A stretch of 8,905 bases of DNA from DATJFH01 sp035495815 (GCA_035495815.1 DATJFH010000363.1:1-8905); one strand, 5' to 3'; positions 1 to 8,195 are shown, numbered from the stretch's first letter. Translations and numbers: made by a program. Notes: generated by a model not told the origin, from the sequence alone.

Positions 1-1
1 C

Positions 2-3000
2 TTCGGCGCCGTGACGCCGGCGCTGGGGGCCGCCGACATCGTCCTCGATCAGCCGCGCGGACGCCTCTACCTGATCAACAGCAACCTGAATCGCGTCCAG
101 GTTTATTCGATCGCCCAACGCACTTTTCTGGCATCCATCACCACCGGGACCCAGCCCTTGGCCGGAGCCATGTCGCCGGACGGGAGATTTCTCTACGTCA
201 CCTGCTACGCCCAAGCTTCCCTGAACGTAATCGACCTGGATCGATCCACCGTCACCCGGCGTGTCGGCCTCCCGGCCAATCCGGAGGGGGTAGCAGTCGG
301 AATCGACGGCAAGGCGCTGATCACCACCATTGGAACCGGCCAGGGCAATCAATTCAATACGTTACTGATCTACGATCCGAATGCTTCGGTTGGGGCTGAA
401 ATCTCCGTGGTAGTGGTTGGACCGACGCCCGCCGCCGCGCCGATTGCGCCGCCGCTCGGCAGATCGGCTCTATCGACCCGTAGCGCCCTGTTGGCCACCC
501 CGGACAAACGGCGGATCATCGGGGTCAACAATTCCGGCAACACGCGCAGTGTTTTTGTCTATGAAGTCGCCTCCGCCACGATCTTGCGCGCCAGAACCTT
601 TAACTTTGTGTCGAATGTCCTGTCCATCTCGCCGGATGCCTCGAAGTTCATGGCCGGCTTGACGCTGTTCGAAACCGACACCCTGACCGTACTCGCCCAG
701 CAGAACGCCGCCAACGCCCCGTTCTCCTTCCCCGGGGGCAATGCGAACAACTTCAATACCCAGCAGAACCAGGGTGGCAGCGTTTTTGCCCCCGACGGCT
801 CCACTTTGTATTCGGCTTTTAATATCGCCCCGGTGCAGAACCCTCCGGCCCGGGCGAACGTCAGCCGCTTCCTGCTGAACGATCCGGACAATCTGCTGAT
901 TACCCTGGGACTGCAGCTTCCGGAGAATCTGTCGGGCAAGATGGTGATCAGCTCCGACGGCCAGATGCTCTTCGCGCTCTCGGAATCGGGCTTTTTGACC
1001 CTGCCCGTCGGCACGATTTACAACAACCCGATCGCCATGCCTGATAATCCTGTGGTGTTGCTCAGCAACGATCAGTGCGGCCTTGCGCCAAACAAGCGAG
1101 TCACCGTGGGCGTGAATAACGCCGGACGGGGACGCTTGACCGCGTCGGCCCAACTGCTGCAATTGCCGAATGCCGGTCCGCAGGGCTTGGGAGGATTTGG
1201 AGGGCCCGGTGGCGGAGGCCCCGGCGGGACCATCGTTATCGTGCTGCCACCCGTCATCCCCGGACTCGGCGGTCCGGCCGGAGTGCAAGGGGCGCCCGGA
1301 AACGGACAAGGCAATACCAGCGTGCTGCAGACTTCTCCGCAATTGCAGACGCAAATCACGCCCGCTGGCGCAAACCTGACCTTCCAGTACAACAGCGTGA
1401 ACACGCGCACCACGGGGACCATCACCCCGCACGATTTTCTGATTCAGTCGCCCGAGGCCATCAACATCCCGCCCAATATCCGGATCTTCCAAAACAATTT
1501 CGATAGCGACGCCCGGGCCGCCATCATGCCTCTGCCGTTGAACTCCTCGAGCAGCGAAGGCCTGTTCGATATGATTACCGATCCCGTGCGACAGCGGCTC
1601 TATATCGCCAATTCCGGGATGAACCGCGTGGAAGTGTTCGACATGCGCACGAAAAAGTTCATGCCGTCCATCAAAGTGGGTCAACTGCCCCACTCGCTCG
1701 CGCTCGGTACGGATGGCGTCACGATGTATGTGGCCAACAGCGGAAGCGAGACCATCAGCATCCTCGACCTCGACAAGGGAGCGCAGGTCGGTCTCGTGCG
1801 CTTCACCCCGCTTCCTTTCAATTCCAACGTGGCTCTAGTGACACCGAACGTGATCGCCTCCGGTCTGCGGGGTCCGCAGGTGATTATGAGCAATGGAAGC
1901 TTATGGCGGGTCGTCGGTAACCAGGTGCTGCCGAGGGCGCTGAATCCTTCGGTCTTCGGTACCGCGCGGACGATTACAGGGCCCGCTCAAACCATGGCGT
2001 CCACTCCCAACGGCGAATTCATTTTCCTGCTCTCGGGCAATGGCGTCGGTTACCTCTATGACGCGTCGGTCGACGATTGGGTGGCCGGCCGCACGCTATT
2101 CGGGAATGCCCAGAGTAATTTGCCCACGATGACCGGCTATTACGGCCCGATCGCGGCAGGTCCCCGCGGCCAGTATTTTTTGGCGAACGGAGTCATCTTC
2201 AACCAGTCGTTGACCCAGATCGGCTCGGTCGCGATCCCGCCGACCAATCCCAACGCGCTCCCGACCCGGGGTGGCGCTCAAACGGTAACGGCGCCCCCGG
2301 TAGCGGCGGTCGCAGCGGCCGGAAATAACACCTTCGTCCGGTTCTCGCAGCCCGTAACCACGAATGCGAACCAGGTTCAGACCCAAACCGTTGCGACGCC
2401 AACGCTTCCCCAACTTCCGGGGCAGGGCGGAGCCGCCGGGGGACCGGCAGGCGGCGGCCCTGGGGGTGGACTCGCGCAAAATATCGCGATCACCGCTCCG
2501 ACCATCGAGATGGTGGACGTGAACACCGGAAACACGCTCCGCGTGGCGACGGCCCTCGAAGGACCGCTGGCGCGCGTGAATGGCAACCAAACCATGCGGA
2601 TCAGCGGCCGCACGCTGGCCGTGGACGCAGCCGGGACAACCGCGTACGCCCTGACCACCAGCGGTCTGAGTGTAATCCCTCTCGACCCGGTATTGCCGGC
2701 GGACCGGCCGGTAGTGAATCCGAATGGCGTCACAAATCTGGCCAACAAGCTTCCGACGCTTGCGCCGGGAAGCCTGGCGGCCGTATTCGGAAGGAATCTG
2801 GCGTCGAAGGCCAGCGTTGACTCCGGAACGCGGCCTACCATCCTGGGCGGCGCCTGCGTCACGTTAAACAATGTTCCGCTGCCCCTGTTGATGACGTCCG
2901 ATCAGCAGATCAACGTCCAGATCCCGCCCACGCTTGCCGCGGGCCGCTATCCTTTGGTAGTCCGCTCGATCGATCGCCGGGCTGCCTCGGTGCAATCGAC

Positions 3001-3427
3001 AGTAACGATTGCGAAGGTAGCCCCGGTCGTTTTCATGGATGACAAGAACAACGCGGCCATCTACCACTCCGATGGACGCCCGGTCACCAGGGACGAGCCG
3101 GCCAAACGCGACGAGCCGCTCTCGATCTTAGCCACGGGGCTGGGAGTGACCAAGGGAGGCAAGGTCACCGCGGGCGAACCGTCGCCCTCGAATCCGCTTG
3201 CCGTGACCGGTACGGTCAACGTGTACTTCGGCAGTCCTCAGTACAAGCAGTCCGAGATGATCGTGGAATGGAGCGGCCTGGTCCCCGGACTGATCGGCGT
3301 CTATCAGATCAACGTCAGGGTCCCCGGCTTCCATTCGAGTGGCAAGGCGCTGCCGGTCACAGTCCGGGCCGGCGGAGTATTGAGCCCCAGCAGCGGTCCC
3401 ACCGTGCCTGTTGTAGCGGTTGACTAA
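2..3427 (+). CDS. Large YVTN beta-propeller protein with Solibacter-type C-terminal domain (5' partial)
   Basis: The frame is open to the left edge (Phe-Gly-Ala precede the GTG at 11), so the real start and any signal peptide lie upstream; it ends at TAA 3425-3427. Counting from that GTG as residue 1, at least 1138 residues are present. Residues about 9-350 form a first beta-propeller region, with YVTN-like blades such as SPDGRFLYVTCYAQASLNVI. About 350-505 look like an Ig/BACON-like beta-sandwich interrupted by a Gly-rich stretch (389-406). About 517-900 are a second propeller region, with the near-textbook blade GTDGVTMYVANSGSETISIL and another Gly-rich insert (about 803-823). About 905-1127 match the TIGR03437 pattern: LAPGSLAAVFGRNL, SDQQINVQIP and GLVPGLIGVYQINVRVP. 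Such proteins are thought to be exported; their ligand and role are unknown. No catalytic motif is visible. Domain calls are from remembered family patterns. The family assignment is firm; the function is not. Confidence 0.9.
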   Translation, partial: FGAVTPALGAADIVLDQPRGRLYLINSNLNRVQVYSIAQRTFLASITTGTQPLAGAMSPDGRFLYVTCYAQASLNVIDLDRSTVTRRVGLPANPEGVAVGIDGKALITTIGTGQGNQFNTLLIYDPNASVGAEISVVVVGPTPAAAPIAPPLGRSALSTRSALLATPDKRRIIGVNNSGNTRSVFVYEVASATILRARTFNFVSNVLSISPDASKFMAGLTLFETDTLTVLAQQNAANAPFSFPGGNANNFNTQQNQGGSVFAPDGSTLYSAFNIAPVQNPPARANVSRFLLNDPDNLLITLGLQLPENLSGKMVISSDGQMLFALSESGFLTLPVGTIYNNPIAMPDNPVVLLSNDQCGLAPNKRVTVGVNNAGRGRLTASAQLLQLPNAGPQGLGGFGGPGGGGPGGTIVIVLPPVIPGLGGPAGVQGAPGNGQGNTSVLQTSPQLQTQITPAGANLTFQYNSVNTRTTGTITPHDFLIQSPEAINIPPNIRIFQNNFDSDARAAIMPLPLNSSSSEGLFDMITDPVRQRLYIANSGMNRVEVFDMRTKKFMPSIKVGQLPHSLALGTDGVTMYVANSGSETISILDLDKGAQVGLVRFTPLPFNSNVALVTPNVIASGLRGPQVIMSNGSLWRVVGNQVLPRALNPSVFGTARTITGPAQTMASTPNGEFIFLLSGNGVGYLYDASVDDWVAGRTLFGNAQSNLPTMTGYYGPIAAGPRGQYFLANGVIFNQSLTQIGSVAIPPTNPNALPTRGGAQTVTAPPVAAVAAAGNNTFVRFSQPVTTNANQVQTQTVATPTLPQLPGQGGAAGGPAGGGPGGGLAQNIAITAPTIEMVDVNTGNTLRVATALEGPLARVNGNQTMRISGRTLAVDAAGTTAYALTTSGLSVIPLDPVLPADRPVVNPNGVTNLANKLPTLAPGSLAAVFGRNLASKASVDSGTRPTILGGACVTLNNVPLPLLMTSDQQINVQIPPTLAAGRYPLVVRSIDRRAASVQSTVTIAKVAPVVFMDDKNNAAIYHSDGRPVTRDEPAKRDEPLSILATGLGVTKGGKVTAGEPSPSNPLAVTGTVNVYFGSPQYKQSEMIVEWSGLVPGLIGVYQINVRVPGFHSSGKALPVTVRAGGVLSPSSGPTVPVVAVD

Positions 3428-3438
3428 GCGCGCGCGGA

Positions 3439-6225
3439 TTACTTGATCTTCTTCCGCAGCCGCTTCACGGCATTGGCATCCGGAGCGTTTTCGAGCGCCG
3501 ACTGATACGCCGCCCGCGCTTCGCTCGCGTGATTCTGCCCAGCTTCGATATCGCCGATCCGCTCATAAATAGCGGAGCTCTTCTGGGTTTTCAAACCCTC
3601 CTGCAACTCCGCCAGCGCCGAGCCCGAATCGCCGGTTTTCTGCATCAGATCGGCCAGCGCCAGACGCGCCGCCAGATACTCCGGACGATCTTTGAGAACG
3701 ACGCGATACTCCGCGATCGCCTCCTTCGGATCCGGCAAAGCTTCGGCCAGGCTCAGACGCGAGGGCAGATAATCGGGCGCACGCGTGAGGTTTTCGCGCC
3801 ACAGGCCGAGCGCTTCCGGAAGCCGCTGCTTCTGCGCGGCCAGCAGCAGCGCCAGGTTGTGCCGCGCGGCAAGCATCGCCGGGTTGTTCTGTAGCGCTTG
3901 CTTATAGAGCTGTTCCGCCTCTTTCGCTTTTCCGGTCGAGGCTTTCAGCGATCCCAGGGCATTGTATGGCTCGGCGGACTCAGGGGAGAGCGTCATCGCC
4001 GAGCGATAAGCGGCTTCGGCGTCTTTGCGGCGATTCAACCTTTGATAGACCAGGCCGAGGTTATACGGCAGGTACGAATACTGCGGCGTCAGCCGGATCG
4101 CCTGCTTGTAGGTGCGGATCGCGGCCGCCGAATCGCCGGTTTCGATGTAGCAGAGCGCCAGGTTGTGAAGCGGATAGGTCCAGTGCGGCGCGCGGCGCAC
4201 CGCGTCCCGGAAAGCCGGAATCGCCCGCGCGAAATCCGCCTGCTCCAGATAGGCTATGCCCAGCGCATTGTAAGCGTGTGACCCGCCCGGGTCGATGCGC
4301 ACAGCGCTCTCCAGCAGATCGGCCGCCTGCGCGTAATTCTTATCGAACAGCAACGAGCGGCCCCGTAAAAAGGACTGCCTGCCCTCGAGAAACAACGACT
4401 CCGGCGTCAGCTGCCTGGCCGCTTTATAATACTGCTCCCCGGCTTGAAATTCCTTCTGCGTTTGAGGGACCTGGTCGCCCGTCAGATACCGCAGGATCAC
4501 CTGCTGGCCTTGATCCTCGAGCGCCACCCGCAGCCGGTTCTCCTGAATGGCGTATTGCTCCGGCTCCAGCTTGTTCTTCAGTTCGCTTAACGCTGCGAAA
4601 GCGCTATTGGGGACGTCCGGCAACAGTCGCCCCCTCGCCAGCGCCTCGTTGAAACGGCCAATGATCGGCGTCAGCGTGGACGGCGCCACTTGAGCCGCGG
4701 CCAAATAGGCCGGCTCGCCGCCGGAATCGAAAATCATCGGGAAGTGAGCGTGAGCCAGATCGATGCCGGGCTTGGTGGTGTCCGCCAGCGCGACCGCGTT
4801 ATCCATGCTGCCGAACTCGCGCGGGTGCTGCTTGTCGTTAGTGCCCTTGGCGACCTCCGTTTGCACGTAATTGATCAACTCGTTCACATCCACTTTGCCA
4901 TCTTTGTTCTTGTCCGCCGCTCCTTCGAGGCCCTTGAGAAGGAAGTAGCTGAACGCCCCGTGCCCGCCGCCGAACTCCGGTCCCTCATAGGACAGCTCCT
5001 TCGGCCGGCTGGCCATGAGGCCGAGAATTTCGCCTTCCGCTTCGCCCAGTTTCTCCACCACCGCGTTCACGGTCGTATTCTTGATCGAGCCGATATTTCC
5101 AGCCCGGCAGACATCCACGAAGACGGCCACGCGCCCTACTTTCGAAAGCTCCGAATCGATCAGCGTCTGCACCTCGCCCATGGGCATGGCGGTCCCCGCC
5201 AGGTCCTGAGGATCGCTGTCGCTCGTGAGGATGAAGGCTTTCTTGCTGCCGGGCGATTCCACCGTGCCGTGGCCGGCGATCAGAATCAGCACCGTATCTT
5301 TCTTGGTGGCGCGGCCCTTCAGGAAGGTCTGGAACGCGTTGCGCAGGGCGGCCGTAGTCGCCTTCTCGTCGGTGAGCCGCAGGACATTTTCGGGCGGCAG
5401 GCTCCCGCCTCGCGGGCTGAGCACGTGTTTCTCGAACAGGGTGGCGTCCGCCTCGGCGAACTGAAGCCACTGGTCCTTGGGCAAGCGTTGGTATTTGGAA
5501 ACGCCGATCAACAGCGCATAAGTCTTGCCGCCTGCAGGCGTCGCCGCGGCCGCCGCTGCCGTCGCGTCAGCCAGCGATTCGGAAAGCTCGAAGATCTTCC
5601 CTTTGATCCAGACGGCGTCCTTCCACTGGTTGCCGACCTTCTGGTAATCGGCCAGGGCATTGGCCAGCAGCTTATGATTCTCGAACACCGCCGCCCGTCC
5701 GACCAGCGCCCCCGCATCGTCGGGATCGGCTGCCAGCGCCTTGCTGAAAACAGCGGCTTCCGCCGCAGCGGCGGCCGGCCATTGGTCGGGCGGAGTCAAC
5801 TTCGGCTCCGACCCATCCTTTAGACCGCGCGTCATGCTCACACCATAATGCTGCTGGCTGGCGACCGCGACCCGGACCACCTGCGGCAGGAAGCACGAAG
5901 CGAGCGGTTTCGGGTCGACCACCTTGCCCGCCCGCACTTTCAATTGCGCCGGTCCGAAAAGGATATCGCCGGCCGGCGCGAGCGACTGCGAGGTCTTGGT
6001 CGGGCAATAAAGAAAGCTGGCCGGAGCGGCTTCGGTCTTCATCGCGTCGCCGGAGAACAGGATGTCTCCCGGTTTCGCCGCCAGCGGTGTTTCCACCCCG
6101 GCTCGAATCAGCTTCGCCCCGCCCGGCAGCAGGACCAGCCCCACAGGCTCCTCTTTTTTCGGCGGTTGCGCGAGAATGGCGCCGGCCGAGAACGCAGCAA
6201 GAAACAAGATACCGGTGCGGCTCAT
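3439..6225 (-). CDS. Exported FecR-like/caspase-like (peptidase C14)/TPR protein
   Basis: 928 residues, ATG at 6225, stop TAA at 3441-3439. Residues 1-19 form a signal peptide (cleavage after AILA, before Gln20; no lipobox Cys). Residues about 28-102 resemble FecR (GDILFSGDAMKTEAAPASFL, then a repeated GDILFGP); Cys74 and Cys111 could form a disulfide. A caspase-like p20 domain spans about 233-480: it opens with TYALLIGVSKYQ, has His319 in LILIAGHGT and Cys373 in VFVDVCRAG, the expected catalytic dyad. Residues 438-449 (DKNKDGKVDVNE) fit a canonical EF-hand loop. Residues about 613-915 hold roughly nine TPRs in 34-residue phase. It should cleave peptide bonds, or bind partners through the TPRs, outside the cytoplasm. 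The gene overlaps the upstream cyclase gene by ATGA, so the two are probably co-translated. Substrate, activity and any link to cell death are unknown. Confidence 0.93.
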   Translation of the reverse strand: MSRTGILFLAAFSAGAILAQPPKKEEPVGLVLLPGGAKLIRAGVETPLAAKPGDILFSGDAMKTEAAPASFLYCPTKTSQSLAPAGDILFGPAQLKVRAGKVVDPKPLASCFLPQVVRVAVASQQHYGVSMTRGLKDGSEPKLTPPDQWPAAAAAEAAVFSKALAADPDDAGALVGRAAVFENHKLLANALADYQKVGNQWKDAVWIKGKIFELSESLADATAAAAAATPAGGKTYALLIGVSKYQRLPKDQWLQFAEADATLFEKHVLSPRGGSLPPENVLRLTDEKATTAALRNAFQTFLKGRATKKDTVLILIAGHGTVESPGSKKAFILTSDSDPQDLAGTAMPMGEVQTLIDSELSKVGRVAVFVDVCRAGNIGSIKNTTVNAVVEKLGEAEGEILGLMASRPKELSYEGPEFGGGHGAFSYFLLKGLEGAADKNKDGKVDVNELINYVQTEVAKGTNDKQHPREFGSMDNAVALADTTKPGIDLAHAHFPMIFDSGGEPAYLAAAQVAPSTLTPIIGRFNEALARGRLLPDVPNSAFAALSELKNKLEPEQYAIQENRLRVALEDQGQQVILRYLTGDQVPQTQKEFQAGEQYYKAARQLTPESLFLEGRQSFLRGRSLLFDKNYAQAADLLESAVRIDPGGSHAYNALGIAYLEQADFARAIPAFRDAVRRAPHWTYPLHNLALCYIETGDSAAAIRTYKQAIRLTPQYSYLPYNLGLVYQRLNRRKDAEAAYRSAMTLSPESAEPYNALGSLKASTGKAKEAEQLYKQALQNNPAMLAARHNLALLLAAQKQRLPEALGLWRENLTRAPDYLPSRLSLAEALPDPKEAIAEYRVVLKDRPEYLAARLALADLMQKTGDSGSALAELQEGLKTQKSSAIYERIGDIEAGQNHASEARAAYQSALENAPDANAVKRLRKKIK

Positions 6226-6234
6226 GCTTTCTCC
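6222..6234 (-). promoter_or_regulatory. ATGA stop/start overlap with internal Shine-Dalgarno (cyclase to caspase)
   Basis: Read on the minus strand, the last cyclase codons are GCG GAG AAA GCA TGA. The same bases supply a GGAG Shine-Dalgarno (6234-6231), a 5-nt spacer and the caspase ATG (6225-6223), with TGA at 6224-6222 sharing two bases with the ATG. This arrangement is typical of translational coupling by terminating ribosomes. It fixes the caspase start, which is also supported by the signal peptide that begins there. Confidence 0.85.
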
Positions 6235-8084
6235 GCGAGTGTTCCCGGTTCCGGTTTCGGCGCGGCCAGAACAGCGGAGGTGTGGATCACCAGAGGAAGC
6301 GTCTTGCCCCGGACCGGGACCTCGGCCAGATAGGAGGTCTCGAACTGTCCGTTCAAAAGCTCCCTTGTGGCTTCACTCAGAATGAGCTGTGTCTTCATTT
6401 CCTTGTTGAGGCTCTCCAGCCGCGACGCAAGGTTAACGGTATCGCCGAGTACGGTATATTCCATCTTATCCTGCGAGCCGATGTTTCCCACAACACCGGG
6501 CCCGCTGTGAATCCCAACCCCCGTCTTGAATTTTCCCTTTAATTGGACCATTTCTGTCCCGCAGCGGACGGCCCGCAAAGCGTGATCGCCGGGAACGGCC
6601 CCTTCATCATCATCGGAAAAAATGGCCAGAATGCCGTCGCCGATGAACTTGTTGACGTTGCCGTGGTAGTGGACGATGATCTTCACCATCGCCGCCATAT
6701 ACTCGTTGAGAAGATCCACCACCACGGCCGGATCCTTCTCCTCGCAGAACGCCGTGAAGCCGCGGATATCGGAAAAGAGAATCGTGACCAGCATTCGCTT
6801 GCCGGATAGCGAGATCTTCTGCTCCTCGGAGATCGAGGTCGCGAACTGTCTCCCCACGAACACGGAAATCGCGTTCTGAAAGAATACGCCGCGTTTTTCA
6901 GCCGTCAGGAAACGGTAGACCATCGACGATAACAGGCTGATGAGGCAGCTAAGCAGAAGCTCGGAGGTGGAGATCATCAGGCCGTACCGGAACAGGAGGT
7001 GGGTCAGGATCGCTGTGGCCGCAACGCTCGCCGTGATCCAGTACGCCGCCTGCGTCGCGGCCAGCGACACCGCCGCGACCGCCGTCAACAAGGCCACCAG
7101 CGCCAGCGCGGACAGGCGAAACGTATTCGAAACCGGTACCAGATAATCGCTGTCGAGCAGCGTGCGCAGGGTGTTGGCATGGATCTCGACGCCCGCCGTG
7201 CGGTATTTGAGTCCGCTGAATGCGGTGTAGAAAGGCGTGGCGTGACGGTCCTCGATCTCGTTGTCGGGACCGAGCAGAACCACTTTCCCCCCCACCCATT
7301 GACGGATCTGATCCTTCTTCCCTGCCCGGGCCGCATCGATAAAGTCCGAGAGCGAGATGAACGGAAAGGTTTCAGGCGGCCCGGCGTAGTTGATGGCGAT
7401 GGTCCGGGCAGCGGCAGTCGGTATGGCGCGGCCGCCCCACATCAGGCGCCCCTTCTCGAACGCAGCCTCGGCGCCGCGGAATTTCTCAGCCACTCGAAAG
7501 GCCAGGCTGCGGCTGAAGGCGCCCTGCGCGTCCGGCTCTTCGATCAAAACCTGGTTGCGGATGAAATCGTCGGAATCGGCGGTGAGATTGGCGAACGCGT
7601 TGTTGTTGAAGGCTGCCGCCAGGATGTTGATCTGCACCGGCCACTCCACCTGCTTCGAGTTCATCGCGGAGACATAGGCGCAGACCACCGGCATGGTTTC
7701 CATGGTGGAAATCACGGCCTCCGACAACATCCGGTCGTGATCCGGCTCCCATTTCCGCACATCCACGGCGAAGACCCAGTCGAAGCCCAGAACCTTGGCG
7801 CCTCCCTCCGCGGCCGCTCTAATGGCCTCGGCGTAATAGGGATGCCAGAACATCAACAACTCGTGATAGCGATTGAGCGATTTCTGGTCGATCGCCAGCA
7901 CGACGATATTCGAAGTCGGACGCTTTCCGCGAACCAGAAAGTGGAAGTCGTTCGCCTTGAGGTGGACCAACTGGAAAAAACGCAGATTTCCCAGCAACAA
8001 GGTAGCAACTACGCTGCCGGCTGCAATAGCGGCGATAGCGACCCATCGCTTGCGCTTCCGCGCGGACGGTTTCCCAGAGAACAT
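6222..8084 (-). CDS. CHASE2-domain class IIIb adenylate cyclase (membrane receptor)
   Basis: 620 residues, ATG at 8084 (an in-frame TAG at 8102-8100 excludes an earlier Met), stop TGA at 6224-6222. A basic N-terminus (KPSARKRKRW) leads into TM1 (about 14-33). CHASE2 follows at about 35-315, with IVVLAIDQKSLNRY, AKVLGFDWVF, GGKVVLLGPD and AGVEIHANTLRTLL. Three more helices (about 324-342, 346-366, 372-392) carry the chain to a cytoplasmic linker and the cyclase domain (about 428-610). Metal-binding Asp439 (FSDIRGFT) and Asp483 (KFIGDGILAIF), adenine-selecting Lys479 and Thr544 (EYTVLGD), and transition-state Asn551 and Arg555 (NLASRLE) are all present, so it should make cAMP from ATP as an active homodimer. 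The Lys/Thr pair places it in class IIIb, the group that includes mammalian soluble adenylyl cyclase and cyanobacterial CyaC. CHASE2 is a predicted extracytoplasmic sensor of unknown ligand. It is the first gene of a two-gene operon with the FecR-caspase-TPR gene. Confidence 0.95.
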   Translation of the reverse strand: MFSGKPSARKRKRWVAIAAIAAGSVVATLLLGNLRFFQLVHLKANDFHFLVRGKRPTSNIVVLAIDQKSLNRYHELLMFWHPYYAEAIRAAAEGGAKVLGFDWVFAVDVRKWEPDHDRMLSEAVISTMETMPVVCAYVSAMNSKQVEWPVQINILAAAFNNNAFANLTADSDDFIRNQVLIEEPDAQGAFSRSLAFRVAEKFRGAEAAFEKGRLMWGGRAIPTAAARTIAINYAGPPETFPFISLSDFIDAARAGKKDQIRQWVGGKVVLLGPDNEIEDRHATPFYTAFSGLKYRTAGVEIHANTLRTLLDSDYLVPVSNTFRLSALALVALLTAVAAVSLAATQAAYWITASVAATAILTHLLFRYGLMISTSELLLSCLISLLSSMVYRFLTAEKRGVFFQNAISVFVGRQFATSISEEQKISLSGKRMLVTILFSDIRGFTAFCEEKDPAVVVDLLNEYMAAMVKIIVHYHGNVNKFIGDGILAIFSDDDEGAVPGDHALRAVRCGTEMVQLKGKFKTGVGIHSGPGVVGNIGSQDKMEYTVLGDTVNLASRLESLNKEMKTQLILSEATRELLNGQFETSYLAEVPVRGKTLPLVIHTSAVLAAPKPEPGTLAEKA

Positions 8085-8178
8085 GGACTTTGTATTAGGC
8101 TAACACCGAACGTCTCTCCATCGCGCGTCCGGCCTGCAATCAAAGGAATAGTACTGTACCGGGAAACGCGGGCGGGAA

Positions 8179-8195
8179 TTGGCAGTCTGCGTGCT
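8179..8195 (+). promoter_or_regulatory. Candidate sigma-54 (RpoN) -24/-12 promoter of the Gln-rich gene
   Basis: TTGGCAGTCTGCGTGCT fits the YTGGCACGRNNNTTGCW pattern at the key positions: GG at 8181-8182 and GC at 8193-8194 with the required 10-nt gap, plus the flanking TTGGCA and TGCT. Four less conserved positions differ. With C8194 as -12, transcription would start near A8206, giving a 16-nt leader that just includes the AGGAAG Shine-Dalgarno before ATG 8222. No upstream activator site was recognised. The rival reading is a sigma-70 -10 at TTATAG (8195-8200), which lacks a -35 at suitable spacing. Confidence 0.5.

Noticed and set aside
470..1693. Minus-strand frame of 407 residues
   Set aside because: Lies antisense within the propeller gene, rich in Arg, Gly and His with no recognisable motif; a GC-rich shadow.
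3434..3457. Possible terminator hairpin GCGGA ... TCCGC
   Set aside because: Only 5 bp of stem with a 14-nt loop and no following T run; it also overlaps coding sequence.
4690..5823. Plus-strand frame of 377 residues
   Set aside because: Antisense to the FecR/caspase region, with no motif and shadow-like composition.
3439..8084. Anti-phage reading of the cyclase-caspase pair (Pycsar- or CBASS-like)
   Set aside because: The cyclase is a membrane CHASE2 receptor with adenine-selecting Lys/Thr, not a soluble pyrimidine cyclase or a CD-NTase. The caspase is exported with no cyclic-nucleotide-binding domain, and no defence genes are nearby.
8151..8159. GTACTGTAC palindrome as an operator
   Set aside because: Four-base arms around one base, single copy; too short to support a named regulator site.
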